DNA of 64,000 nucleotides from Panaeolus papilionaceus (lineage: Eukaryota; Basidiomycota; Agaricomycetes; Agaricales), in NCBI GenBank assembly GCA_015501605.1, contig JADNRZ010000005.1, positions 1,922,001-1,986,000 on the forward strand, read 5' to 3'. A program made the position numbers and the translations under genes. The notes under the pieces are model-generated. The model saw only the letters and a list, made by a program, of their open reading frames with translations. It had not been told where the DNA came from and did not search any database. Positions 1 through 12,232 of the stretch are shown piece by piece (positions within the stretch are counted from its first letter, which is position 1; each line of letters starts with the position of its first letter).

Positions 1-125
1 TGATGGGTCATGAGTAGGATATGGCGGAAAGATGAAGTTCAGAGCGAGTGGATGGGATGGGATGCATCTGAACTCTTTTGGGCGGATGTGGTGGGCGACG
101 AGGGGAGCCAAAAAGGGAGAGACGC

Positions 126-1368
126 TTATGCGTCAACGAAGGACCTGACTTTGCCCAACCACTTGACATATTCCTAAAAAGAAGACAGTTAAGCACCAAT
201 CCCAGAGGAATAAAAGGGTTCACGAACCTGTTGCTCCTTGTGGGTAGCGTATTCAGGAATGAACGTGGCCAAGGTCTCGTTGATGCCTCGCTCGTTCAGG
301 TACTTCTCGAACTCATCCTGGACGGTCTGGTCGAGAGTCTCGAACTGTGAAAACCAACCGTGTGAGCATCACATTCATTTCATTTAAGGAGATAAAGGCA
401 ACACACCTGGGGACCAATGTAAACACCGCGACGTTGCCAGTCGGCCTCAGCGGTGAGCTCAGTGCCGAGTTTGGCATTTTCATAGAAGGAGATGTTCTCA
501 ATAACGAAAGTGTCTTCTTGGCAGAAGAGGTCGACATTGATGCAACCAGGGGCATTGGCCTATAAATATGCAGATATTAGACTCATCACTGAAATAGAAA
601 TGGATCAAGCTGGCAGACCTTGGTGATGGAAACTGAAGCGCGGATGGCGGCGGGAGGGGTGACATCCTCTTCCTCGTTCTCGGCTTCGGTGTCTTCTAGG
701 AGGTTGTCCTCGGTGATGTCAGCAATGGAGAACATGACGCGAATGCTATTATCACAGGTGAGCAAAAGTTGTAGAGAACACGAGCTATAACGCGTACCTC
801 TCGTCACCGAACTTGCGGCTGAGAGTAACCTCGTCGTTTCCACGAACATCTTCAATCTTTTGAAAACAACTGAGAAAAATAAGAGGAATGTGGAATAGAA
901 AATACTCACCGACCAGACACCCTGTTCAAGGAATGACCTGACACCCTCTGGTGTCTGATTGTCAGCTGCAGTCTCTTGCTCGTACTTGAGCTCCTCCTGA
1001 AGTTTCTGGGAGAGTGCAACGTCGGCTACAGAAGAAGTTACGTTGTCAGAAATGTAACTTCACAGCGAAACGAGGGAATGAGGTTTGCAACCAGGCAATA
1101 AGCTTGCAGGCAATGTGTCCAAACCAACTTGGCTCTCCAACTCGCTTGAACCCCTTCTAAAATTGAATAAACACTCACTGGTACCACTTCCGAACCTTCC
1201 TGCGGATGCTGAGAAAGCCCTAAGACTAGCACGGCTTAAAACGTTCGACGAAACCAATGAAGGCCTCGCAACAGTAGAAAGCAGTGAAACACGCATGCCA
1301 GCGACCATTCTGGCGGGCCTGATGGCCTGTGCGCGAGCGACGGTTCTCAGAGCAGCAAAAGCAGACAT
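126..1368 (-). CDS. MAM33: Mitochondrial acidic matrix protein MAM33 (p32/gC1qR family)
   Basis: Seven exons on the minus strand: 1179-1368, 910-1025, 798-856, 619-745, 407-559, 228-344 and 126-173, giving 269 aa. Phases close across all six introns, and the start is the first ATG before a targeting peptide. Residues 1-55 are rich in Arg, Ala and Ser without acidic residues, typical of a mitochondrial presequence. The middle has a Glu/Asp-rich segment (LLEDTEAENEEEDVT). The C-terminus has the family signature: FEKYLNERGI, then EYATHKEQQ, then EYVKWLGKVRSFVDA at the stop. Family members form doughnut-shaped acidic trimers in the mitochondrial matrix and are linked to mitochondrial translation and oxidative phosphorylation. 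Length matches the family. It stands alone, divergent from the F-box gene on its right. The family call is firm; the exon 3 acceptor (after 857) was chosen because the alternative 13 bases upstream gives a stop. Confidence 0.93.
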
Positions 1369-2003
1369 TTTTGGAGGATAGTAAGAACTTTGGAAGTGGA
1401 TAGAAATGGGTGGTGAGAAGGAGAGTGGAAACTGGAGGGCAAAATTTTGAACAGAACGGAAATGTCACGCGTTGCTTGGCTTTGTTTGACACTGGGGGCT
1501 TTTGGCGGCGGAGGCAAACATGGAACCAATGAGCGCTCGGGGATGTTTCCGAATCTTTCTCTCCTACGCTTTTGTCGGTTTATGGATCTGAGAGCTATGG
1601 ACCAGGTACATTAAGTCATGTCCTCAATCTGCACGATTGTCGAATTTTGCACGGTTCGTGTTTCACGGATACCACATCGTCCATGTTGGAATTTTCGTTT
1701 TTTTGGTCCTTACTAAGGCTTTCTTAGCCAGTTGGTTTGCCTCGTTTCTTCCCATAATCAGATATGCTTTTCACCCTGTTTCGTGTTAAACTGACACTTG
1801 AAGAACTCCGTCGCTTTTCCAAACTATTCTATTTTATTCTGTGTCAACATGTTCCAATTCCATCTTCTTGTCGGTCTCCTACATGTTCACCGTCTTTCTT
1901 TAAATGTCGAGACGTCGCGCCCCATGAAAACCATCCATTCTTCCCTTTTGTGCTCGCTCCTGCGTTTTATCGTTCAAATTATATCGCAGCCTAATTCTTG
2001 TTC
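1369..2003. promoter_or_regulatory. Divergent intergenic region between MAM33 and F-box gene
   Basis: About 635 bp separating two divergently read genes, so it must hold both promoters. It has pyrimidine-rich stretches around 1680-1960. I see no conserved ORF, RNA gene or repeat in it. Confidence 0.4.
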
Positions 2004-3660
2004 ATGGATTCGGTACTTCGAAACTCATATCTTGTTCATGAAATCTTCAATTTTTTGGAAGGCGAGCGTAGGACTTGCTCCAGTGCCTCGCTGACTTGTC
2101 GTGAATTTCAAAGGCATGCTCAACCTATGCTATGGCGCCACATCGACTCTGATCTCTTTGCAATGCTCAACCTGCTATCGAAACTGAGGTCCCGGGACGC
2201 TGACGATACTCCGTCGAAACTCTGGGTATGTTCTGAATCACGTTGCACCCCATTCTACACTAAATTGCTGCCTCCAGTACTTGGATGGACCACGTATTAC
2301 ACAAAAAGACCGGGATAAGCTGCTGAGCTTCGGGTCGTACGTACATTCCGTCACGGATGGAGAGAAACACATCAAAATGGTGAAGAAGTCCGTATACATT
2401 GCTGTCATACGCGCACTTCATGGCCGGCTGTTGTTTCCCAACCTTCGACGCGTTCAAATCAACATTACCTGCGAGCTACACACAATCTGCACAGCCATAC
2501 CCCTTTTATACTCCCCGCACCTCATCCATGTTAGCATCATGAAATATGGGCCTTACGAACCCTGCTGGTCAAAAGACGCATCAGCATTTATCCAGCGACT
2601 TGGACTCTCTGAGACCAATGTGCGGCAACTGTGTTTAGAGGCACCGCTCAGCCAATTCGCCATGGATGTCTTACCCTCCATCACCAGTTTATCCGATATT
2701 TATCTCGATGCCGACCCCAACGTTGTTATCAAGCTTCCCTTCCTGGTTTTCCTTTCAACCCTTGACACTCTCACCGACCTTCATCTGAGGTTTTATGCTT
2801 CCGATTTCGAATCACAAAGTCCCCGCAAAACGCTTTCGTTCAACAAGTTGAAGCACGCTTCCATATGCTGCCAATTCAACGACATCCTTACCCTGTTGGA
2901 ATTTGCAAGGTTTCCTCGCATCTACACGTTTGCACACGAATTCGATGTTCCAGAGAATGATGAACCCCTTTTCCTCGATTGGGCTCGCTACCTCAACGCA
3001 GTCGCGAAGGCGGGCCCAAAAGCGAAGCAACTCTGCCTCCGTCCCTTCAGAGTGTGGCCCCCCTCCCTTTTTATGACTTTTTTCGATGAAGGGTACCCTG
3101 GCGTTACTTTCGCCCCCCTTTTGAACTCGCTACTTTTGTTCAATTTGCAAGTCCTTCGGTTCGATTTCGACATGATAAGCTGCCTCACAAAAAATGATTT
3201 CGAGCGAATGACGTTAGCATGGCCAAATCTCAAGGAACTTGACCTGCGAAGCACCATGACAGCCGAAAAATGCGTCGACACTTCAATCTTCGAGCTCATT
3301 GCGAAAGGTTTTCCAAACCTTTTGAAGCTGACAATTTGTGTCGATGCTTCGCAGGTGGAAGAGGCCACAATTTTGGTATCTAATCACCCCTTGGAGTCGA
3401 TGGATCTGACACTTATGGATTGGGAGGGCGTAGACACTGGTCCAGATTCAGATTCAGAAGACGATATTCAAGACTCTCGCCTAATCCAAGGCAGACTAGA
3501 AAATACGACGAAACTCGCGATGTTGCTGGATTCATGCTTCCCTGACTTGTCCGAACTGGATACTGGGTTAGAAAGTTGCCTTCCTATAGTATGGGAGTGC
3601 TTGCGCTCTGCGAGGCTAGCGGAGAGGAGAAGGCACGGGATTGAGGAAGAGTATACTTAG
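2004..3660 (+). CDS. F-box-like protein with LRR-like C-terminus
   Basis: Two exons, 2004-2225 and 2278-3660, with a 52-bp GTATGT...CAG intron, giving 534 aa. The first ATG (2004) opens an F-box-like helix bundle: HEIFNFLEGERR, a cluster of Ser/Leu, then CREFQRHAQPMLWRHID at residues 35-50. The rest has regularly spaced leucine motifs (NLRRVQIN, SLSDIYLD, NLKELDLRS, LLKLTICVD), as in the many LRR-like F-box proteins of mushroom genomes. Such proteins usually recruit substrates to SCF ubiquitin ligases through Skp1, but that role is inferred from the fold only. The C-terminus is acidic (DSDSEDD). A possible poly(A) signal AATAAA lies at 3700. The neighbour at 4018-5683 is a decayed paralogue. 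Confidence 0.85.
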
Positions 3661-4017
3661 TAGCAAGCTTTCGCCTAAAGTCACTGCAAGTAATAGTATA
3701 ATAAAAACGATTTGAACATCAGCGAGCTAAAGGATCATTTTATGACCCGTTGTTCTTAGGAGCGAAGAAGAAAGCCAACAGACAGCCCTGGTATTGAACG
3801 AGGACAATGCATGCATCGCTGCCACCCAGACCATTCGGCAAACGCCGTTCAACTATGTACGCTGAAAAATCTGTCATTGTCCTCGCTTGTCATTGAACCA
3901 CTTGCTGACATATGTGACAACAGCTCTTTTTAATTTTATTCACCTGTCCTTCACGTACTTGATTCTTAACAGCAACTCATCCCTGGCGAAACGCAACTAA
4001 AGGCACACTAAGATATC
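3661..4017. other. Intergenic, nothing recognised
   Basis: About 360 bp between the F-box gene and its decayed paralogue. It includes the likely polyadenylation region of the upstream gene (AATAAA at 3700). No ORF or structured repeat is visible. Confidence 0.4.
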
Positions 4018-5683
4018 ATGCACCGAGTGTTGCAAACCCCAGAGTTGCTCAATGATGTTTGAATGCCATGGGGACCAGGACAAATCAGAACCATATCGCG
4101 CTGCGCTTACATGCTGGACGTTCTCCGATTCTGCTCAAGCTATTCTCTGGCGGAATGTTGACCATGATCCTATCGCGTTCAACAATCTTCTCACCAACAT
4201 CCGTTCCGCCCAACAATCGACCCAGTTGGGGACACACAGTATTCTGGGTATGTCGTTCTTCAAGTTGGTTATACCTCAAAGTTCAAAACATCTCAATTTT
4301 ACATACATTACAATCAGTCTCTAGATGGACCTATTACTCCGAAAGACGTGAAGCGACTCGTTCACTTTGGCAAACACGTTCGCAAAGTCACTGCTTTCAT
4401 TCACCATTTGAAACTTTTTAAACCGCCTCAAAGGGTTGCGCGCGACGTTTACACTGGCACCATCTCCGCACTAGACGGGGTACACGTGCTTCCAAATCTC
4501 CAGATTTTAGATCTGTTGGAGTTTCCTCATGAGGACTCAAAGTCATGCATCGTTCCTCTCCTTATTTCCACCCGCCTTTCCAATATTTCTCTCTTGAATT
4601 GCGAATACCTGCCAACGCCACCCACATTAATGACGCTTCTAGATTGGTCATGGATTCTGCGAGCGTCCCAAACTTTTGTACGGTCAAGAGCCATATACCT
4701 ATGACCTCATCTTTAATCAAAATGGTTCTGACCCTCAAGAACTTGCGAGTCTTGCAGCTGAACATGATCAACATCCCTTTACATTACCCTATCTTTTCTG
4801 TACAGCATATCATCGTCAATGGATGGTCTAAAGGAACCAACACACAGGGAGTTACGTTCAAATCTTCTACTGCGCAGAAGCAATACCCACCGATTGGTTT
4901 CTCTAATCTGAATTCACTTGATATGACCTGCACGTTGGACAATATGATCGAGATCCTGGAATCGTTAAAGCTTGGTCTCTTCGCAACTCGAGCCTTGACT
5001 TTATCATCCCAATGGCACCCCTCGCATTGGGAAAAGCTTTTCACCACTCTCTGCTGGCTATGTCAAGAATATATCACTTAAACCGTGTGAGGGTCTTCCA
5101 TTTTGTGGTTCAAACTGGTACAAGCGGTTCAAGGAAACATACGCCGGGGATTCATCATGACTCATTCACCACCATCGTAGACTCCGTCTTTCAATTCAAT
5201 CTCACCGACTTCGTGTTAGATTTCCCGACATGCAATACCATTTCAGCCGAAGACAGAGAGCATCGTCGAAGCCTTGCCCGACTTCCGACTTGAAATCGTT
5301 CGGACTGCGTTGTGCATCAAACCACAGTCGACCACTCGATCCTGAAAATGATGGCCAGGAAACTTCCGAAATTCAAGATTCTGTACCTCGACGTGTGCGT
5401 TCCTATATATAGGGTTGCTAAGTCCCCTCAGAGACTTTTAGATCACCCAATTGATCACATGGTCTTGAGGGCGTTTGGATTAGATACCAGGAATCCACAA
5501 CTTGTTGCGTCTGTTGCTTGTTTGTCGACTCGCTTTTTCCGTCTTTGTCTTTTTATATGGATGCGGATGATGTGGATGCGGAGGAAGTTCGAGCTGTTCT
5601 GGAACATTTGCAGAAAGCTAGGAAAAGAGACTGGGTGTTGGGACCGACGGGGAACCGATATCTGGAGACAACTTGGATGTTGA
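4018..5683 (+). pseudogene. Decayed F-box/LRR-like pseudogene
   Basis: This is a broken paralogue of the gene at 2004-3660. An ATG at 4018 opens LQTPELLNDV, a standard F-box start, then reaches a stop at once. The homologous reading resumes one frame away (FECHGDQDKSEPYR...AILWRNVDHD), and an intron at the equivalent site follows. The part after it starts DGPITPKD, matching DGPRITQKD in the intact gene. The reading then hops between frames near 4620-4680, 5050-5080, 5240-5320 and 5500-5530. The piece DVDAEEVRAVLEHLQKAR near the end sits in a third frame. At least five frame changes make function very unlikely. Confidence 0.8.
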
Positions 5684-5785
5684 GTGATTCATGTGCATAT
5701 ATAATGACTGTCTGTCCAACATCATGTATCATATTTGCGCTAATATTAATAACGCCTGCCGGTCTGAAATGGACCCCACAAGAAC

Positions 5786-7919
5786 CTAAATATCTCCTTC
5801 TAGCCCCAAGTACACAATTTCCGAGGAAACCATATTCGAGCCAGGCTCTGTAAACGTTTGCCTCGTCCACTTAACGGGCGTCGTTTGGAATGCCCAAGGA
5901 TCTAAATGAAACTGTCGTAGAATTCGCATAATACGTTCCCTGCAATCGGATATTCGTAGATACGCCGAAGGTTGATCCTGTATGAGCTTAAGAAAGTGGG
6001 TCAATCGAACTACCAGCTCCAGAATAATATCACTCTAGAATGCGAAACACATGGACACCTGCAATCGAAGCATAATGATATAAAACGGACCTGGGCCATG
6101 CTCCCATTGATATACACCTGAGGAAACTGGGGACTAGGCCAAGTCCTGTTCGCTTCGACTCCATTGCAGAGGCTTTCAAGCGCATGGATATTCTGGTAAT
6201 ACATCAATACGACTCTTCGAATCAAGTTTCCGTCATTTTACGTACCACTTCATACCCCGTCGTCTCGTTTAGTCGTATGAGTGTATAACCCTCTAGCTTC
6301 TGGTAAAGTATGAACGAGTGACCACCAGTCGGAGTGATCGAAGTCGTGACATAATCAGGATCCAAGTATGGTTGGACGCTTTCCAGTTTCATACTCCCTC
6401 GCAGGTGTATTTCCTGGATTGGTGTCACCTTGCCATAAAACTCTGGTGAGGTGGAACCGCGATTCTGTACGAATTCTTCGATTATGTTTGGATCGGAGAC
6501 CTCCGTCAACGCTATCACCAGACATTCGAGCTGTGGGACCAGCCATGTGCCGTTGTGCGGCCTCGAAAGAATGCTGAATGTATCATCTCGAGTTGTCCCA
6601 TTGAGCACCAGTTTCCTAGTTCGAGGGATGAGCTGTAGAACCTTTGTTAACAAGGGGGGTCCTTCATGTGGATTCTCGTCGACTCGGGGCTCCAAGTAGC
6701 ATGCTGTGGGTGAGCATCCGGATCGCGAAAGCAAGGCCTGTAGAGGTTTAAGTGTTGTCTCTCGTACCACGACCTTCAACTTAACAAGATCTGGGAGTAT
6801 GAGGGAGCTAAGGATAGACACTGTCGTCATTGAGCCTGCTGTGAGATGGAAGACCTCTATCCCTAAGGAGACCATGGTGTTGGCAAATCTGGGTGGAGCG
6901 TCATGCATTTCGTCGTCTGAGCTATGACCTGGGTATGGGCTAGATTCCGCGAGCAGCAACGAGCGAAGGTGTATAGTCTGAGAGAGGATTTTATATAAAG
7001 AATCGAGGTCATGGGCGGTCCAAAAATCTTGTTCAGTGCTTGTTGTAGTAATGTTGAGGAAAGTGAGCTGCTCCCAAGGAGCTGGAAAGGAGGCGACATG
7101 CTGAAATACAGGCGCAATCAAAAAGAGCTCCTTAAGCACGGGGAGACTATGCAAGAAGGATGGGAATTTGGTTCCGTATTCGTGCGCTTCGAATGACCAG
7201 CTATAAAAACCCAACGATAGGGAAAGTGTGGTGAGGGATTCTAAGCCTTTGGGTAAGTATAGCACTGCCGGGTATTTTTGGAGCAGTCCTTGAAGATGAT
7301 CGAAATCAACAACCAAATGTAGCTCCTTGAGGCGTTCAGGATGCTGAAAGAGGTATGGAACAATGGCGTATGGAAAGTCTTTGGTGTTGTTTGGATTTGA
7401 GTGGAGCTCAAGGGATAAGGTATGAGTATGAGAGCGAGAAATGTACTGCTGCAATATGCTGAGATCGTGATGTGTGAAGTAGTCTGAGCAGCGGAAGTTC
7501 ATTTGGGGAATAACGTTCCACACTCGTTGATCGTTGAGAATGGTTTCTCGCCAATATCTGCACACCCAAGAAAGAATCCAAGGTCGTTCGTCAATGTTTA
7601 AAAACGTAGGTCGGTATTCTTTGAAGGGTTTTGGTGTTTTCAGGTACTGCCAAAATATACTGGCCAAAACTTCGGTTGGAAGATCGTTGATTGTCGTGGC
7701 AGCTGGGACTTTATGTGCCTGGTGCAACCAAAGAAGGTGTTCCTCAAGCTCCTTCTTTCGCTCCTGGACGTGAGTCAACAATGCGCTCAGGCAACCCGTG
7801 AGCTGTTCAATATAGTCAAGATCTTGAGAAGTCTGCTCCATAGCTGACTTGACATCTGTACAAGTGTTTTTGGGTCGAGCAGGAATGGGTGGGGCCACTG
7901 TGATGAAGTCTGAATGCAT
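5786..7919 (-). CDS. F-box domain protein
   Basis: Three exons on the minus strand: 6246-7919, 6091-6192 and 5786-6034, giving 674 aa. Introns of 53 and 56 bp keep phase; the second uses TTCTAG as acceptor, which removes an apparent in-frame stop. Residues 20-70 look like a short coiled coil (QDLDYIEQLTGCLSALLTH, ERKKELEEHLLWLHQ), followed by the F-box at about 77-125 (INDLPTEVLASIFW, SWVCRYWRETILNDQRVWNVI). This coiled coil plus F-box layout is very common in Agaricomycete F-box expansions. The remaining 540 residues are leucine-rich with LRR-like spacing. It is predicted to be a substrate adaptor of an SCF ubiquitin ligase; the substrate is unknown. It runs opposite to the F-box genes to its left. 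Confidence 0.88.
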
Positions 7920-8350
7920 GCTGTGATGATGTTAGATAGGTAAGAACCGTGATTTTTCAGTTTCGGTTATTGCGCGGCTGTGCCAAACGATGTAGATAAC
8001 ATTACGCAAATCCGGACTGATCGGAAGCGTTTTTCAGCTTCACACTATAATTAGACTCTTTCAATAGTCACTGGCTTTTAAACGGGACGCGTTAGACTTA
8101 GGTGGTCGCAGGCAATGAGAATTGTTAAGGCCAGACGCCCATAAATTACGTGTAGTTGTGCCACTGTGACGTGTGCATACACAGTAAGAATTCGATGCAA
8201 CATCTCACGAGGATATGAACACAATGTTGTTAACATAGAACTAGCCAGACATTGTCATAGAGCGTCGAGACATATGCAAGGGTGAAGCCATGATCGTAAG
8301 TTCATATCAAAAGCAGGTACAGATATATGGTACAATAGTACGTGTGCATC
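7920..8350. other. Intergenic, nothing recognised
   Basis: About 430 bp holding the 5' flank of the gene ending at 7919 and the 3' flank of the gene at 8351-10100, both on the minus strand. No coding or repeat signal was seen. Confidence 0.4.
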
Positions 8351-10100
8351 CTAAATACCAAATTCACCCAGATAGTCACTGACAATTACTCTTGTACCTT
8401 CGGTCGAGGTGGTGCAAAGCCGTCCGGATGAAGGGTCGAACGTCGAGAGCCCGAGTATCGGGGATACCAGAAGGTTATCTGAACCCGGCCCTTGACCAGC
8501 AGAATACACAAGCTGAGTCCCATGTTGGTACGCATGCGCCGATGGGCGCCTTCCACCTCCCCCCGATCCATCTCCCACAAGCGTGGGCCTCACAATTGCG
8601 AACAACCTGCCGTCGTCGTATCTTTCCCATACCACAAACGTCCGTCCCGCACAGAGCCGGTTCTGCTTGATTCCGAGCTCGTGACTGAAGATGTGTGGAA
8701 TGAGGTGCATCTGCATCAGGTGAATGGATGGCTCGCCTCCTCTGTTGGCATCGTAGGAAATCTCGTAGGTGTAGGAATACGAATGATCGAGGACATTGTC
8801 CCAGATGAGGAGGTCGAATCCTGGTATCAGTGTGCGACTGTGATACCATTGATTGAGAGAGAAAAAGAACGGTAACATGCGCCCGAGCTCGTCGACTCGA
8901 GATGAGGGATCAGAGAAGTCGCATATGTGCAGAGTTTTGCGCCATTTTGGAGGGAGGCCAGGGATCGGACCGGATTTCTTGATAGACGTGATGTCGTTCA
9001 GGTTCCAGAAGAATATGGTGTCGTCCACGAACGCAATGAAAACATTTCTCTTTGAATCGATCACCAGCTAGATGATAAATCAAGTATATCGAATAGACAA
9101 CGGTGAGTCAAAATGAAAGGATTAAAAAGGTTCCATCGTCTGAACGAACCTTCCGTAATGGAGAGCCGTTGCAAAGGGCAGGGTCAACTCTCCAAGACAC
9201 GACAACACCCGCCACAAAGTTCCACACGTAGATTTCATATGATACCGAGTCGAAGAAGCAAAAAATATCACCGGCAAGTGTGTCGGAGTGGTGGTTTGTG
9301 AGTGTATGACCCAGTCCATCCGAATCCTGGTTGAATTCACGAGAGGCGATTCGCCGTAGCTCCAAACTAGCTGGGTCAAACTCTAAAACCGCGATTGCGC
9401 TCCTTGTGAATCTGTAAAAAATCATAATGAATATGGCGCGATGTCCCCAATGCGAAGAAATAGTCTGGTATCAGAGTCCACGTACCCTTCTTCTGTATTC
9501 TCAACAATTGCAACTCGAAGCTTTGATCCATCGGCTGACGGGCCAGAAAGGACGTTTACGGATGACGACAGAGGGACATCTTTGCTCTTTATACGCGACT
9601 GTTGGGGCGGTGGCTCCTTGGATAGAATGTCGATTACAAGCACTTCTGCTTGTGTCTTGGCGATGAGATAGCGTCCTCCTGGAAGCAGAACCATGACGGT
9701 GAGAGTATCCTTCGATTGGTAGGGTAGGATGCGCTGGGATACTGGGTAGATCTTCGACTTTGCTTCGTCCATCGCTGTTTGCGCATTGGCTATCATTGCT
9801 GACATTCGTCCTGGAGCAAGCACTGTACGCTTACAAGCAGCCAATGGATCGAGGCTGGCCCTTGGTACGAAAAGATCATCTTGTATCACAGCTTCCTTGA
9901 GCTTTCTTTTCCATAAACTCGAGCTTGAACAGAGCGACGACAGTGCTCTACAAGCCTAAGTTGTTGGCAAGTCATCGTCAATCCAACAACCTACAGGACA
10001 ATAAAGTGCATACCAGGAGCAGGACAACGACGTCTTTTGGACCCAAGTAGTAATCGATAATGTAAGTCCATATATCTGTAGGCAGATCAAGAGCCTTCAT
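8351..10100 (-). CDS. F-box protein of the 511-aa twin pair, copy A
   Basis: Four exons on the minus strand: 10014-10100, 9486-9955, 9150-9411 and 8351-9067, giving 511 aa. It begins with an F-box-like motif at residues 3-50 (DLPTDIWTYIIDYYLGPKD, then CRALSSLC, LWKRKLKEAV). The rest has beta-rich segments that recall propeller blades, for example LLPGGRYLIAKT, AIAVLEFDPASL, VFIAFVDDTIFFWNL and IVSDYLGEFG at the end. I infer an F-box adaptor with a C-terminal beta-propeller-like region; no blade has a clean WD signature. It is a tandem duplicate of the next gene: both are exactly 511 aa, with the same intron phases and alignable exons. An upstream in-frame ATG at 10226 exists, but the twin supports 10100. 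Confidence 0.87.
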
Positions 10101-10337
10101 TATTGTTGTCAGGTTGCAAATAGGATGTTGATGGTGGGAGGAGAGGAAGGTGCAACAATTTAATATTGAGGCATCGATCACACGGTCATGCCTGCGACAT
10201 ATCATATGGAATCTCGGGCAATTCAATTTAAAATAAAACTATTAATCGACGCATTCACGCATAATCTTCAAGCTTCACTAGTGAGATTTATTTATTCATA
10301 CACAAGTACTTCGCATACATAAAAATTATATCAACGC

Positions 10338-12050
10338 TTACTGAGCACCGAAAGCTCCCAAATAATCGCTTATAACAACACTTTTTCGCCATGCCGATGT
10401 TGTACACAGATACCCAGAGACGGGATCAAATGTCGACGCGCCAAAGGGATCAGACTGCAAAAGCCCGTGGTGAGCCTGGTCGCTGATGGGAACTTCGCTC
10501 GGAGAAAAAACAAGCTCCGCGCCATGTCCATACGCGTGGCTCAGTGGAACCCAGCTTCCGTCTTCAACAAGTGTGGGTTTGACAACGATAAAATATCTGC
10601 CATCGTCATATCGCTCCCAAAGCAAAACTGTCTTCCCCGAGCAGAGGCGATTGTGTTTAATCCCAATGTTTTGGCGATGTATGTTAGGAATGAGATGCAT
10701 CTGCGCGAGTCGGATAGATGGTTCCCCACCCTTCTTGCAGTCATAGGCAATTTCGAAGGTGTAATTATAGGTCTTGTCTAGCAAGGCGTCCCAGAAGATC
10801 ATGTCAAACCCTGGGAGGGGGTAGCTTGTGTAGTACCAAATGTTGAGAGAAAACAAGAACCTTAACTGGGATTCCAACATGGGAGCATCTGAGTTGGGGT
10901 CCGAGAAAAGGGTAATTCTGAATGACTTCAACCATTTTGGTGGAAAGCTGTCGATATGACCAGATTTCTTAATAGAAATGATTTCATTGAGATCCCAAAA
11001 CAATGCATTTCGGTCTGTGAGGGCGATGAACACCCCTTGAACGGAGTCGATGATCAGCTGACATTTGAAGAGTATGAGTGCTCGGTAAATGAAGAAACGC
11101 AATAATTTTTGAAATAGTACATGCCTTTCTGAGTGGATGGTATTGAGCCAGAGCGGGATCAACGTCCCAGGATACGAAGATATCGCGAACAAAATCCCAA
11201 GCGTAAATACGGAATGAGGCGGATGAATCGAAGTAACAGAATAGATCACCAGCGATGGTGTCGCAGTGAAGACTTGTGACGTCGTGCGGCCGGTCTTGGT
11301 CGATCCGGCGCGATCCAAACCGTGTTAACTCGAGATTCGATGGGTCAAATTCCAAGATAGCGATTTTTGTGTTTCTTGAGCGTTGTGATCAGAGATTATA
11401 ATGCAAGACATCAATTCATGGGACTCACATCGCCCCTGGATCCTCGATCGTAGCAACCCGAACCTTTGATCCATCACTCGATGGGCCTGATAGGAAGATC
11501 GAGGACGAGAAACGTGCATCCTCTTGGTTTTTCTGGCGCATCTTCGCGGTTGGTGGGTCATGGGACAGCGTATCGATCACGACAATCTCTATTTGTGTCT
11601 TGGCAATAAGGTAGCGCCCTCCTGGGAGTAGAAGCATCACAAGGATAGGTGCGTCCAGATGAAAAGGTAAAACGCGCTGAGATACTGGGTATAGCTTCGA
11701 CTTCTCTTCATCAGTCGCTACTTGCTTGTCCGCTATTTTTGAGGCCATCCGCTCAGGTGCCAGAGCTGCGCGTTTGAGGTCGTTTTGTGTCATCGAATCC
11801 AGATTAAAGCTAGGGCCAAACATTTTGTCTTGATTTACGACATTTCTGAGTTCTCGAAGCCACACATTTAGGCCTGCGTATAGCGAGAAAACCGACCGAC
11901 AGGTCTAGTTCATGAGGTGAGCATAGATGCTGATTAGCCATTAAACGCGACTGAGCACACCTGCAACAGCAGAATATTATCCTTGACATCCAGGAAGTTA
12001 TCCAGAATATATGCCCATATGTCGGTAGGAAGATCGAGGGCCCTGACCAT
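10338..12050 (-). CDS. F-box protein of the 511-aa twin pair, copy B
   Basis: Four exons on the minus strand: 11961-12050, 11429-11904, 11125-11374 and 10338-11057, giving 511 aa. The F-box is DLPTDIWAYILDNFLDVKD at residues 6-24. It aligns with copy A along its whole length (LLPGGRYLIAKTQ, IAILEFDP, WERYDDGRYF, VVISDYLGAFG). The third intron appears to start with GC rather than GT (AAG then GCATGT). Copy A has GT at the same place (AAG then GTTCGT), and only this choice keeps the frame. It sits head-to-head, 182 bp away, with the pRiA4b/MYND gene at 12233, so the two promoters share that interval. Confidence 0.85.
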
Positions 12051-12232
12051 GACGATATGCGGGAAGGTAGTGGAGACCGCTACAAGTGTCAGGCTGTCAT
12101 TGATCACGGTGGGAAATGATCACGTAATGCTCATTAAAGAATATTCGCGTGACGGTAGGCCGTAAACTTGAGCTCATTTTCGACCTTCAGCCCTTTGTCT
12201 ACGCGTTTTCCTCAAGCTAACTAATCCTCAAA

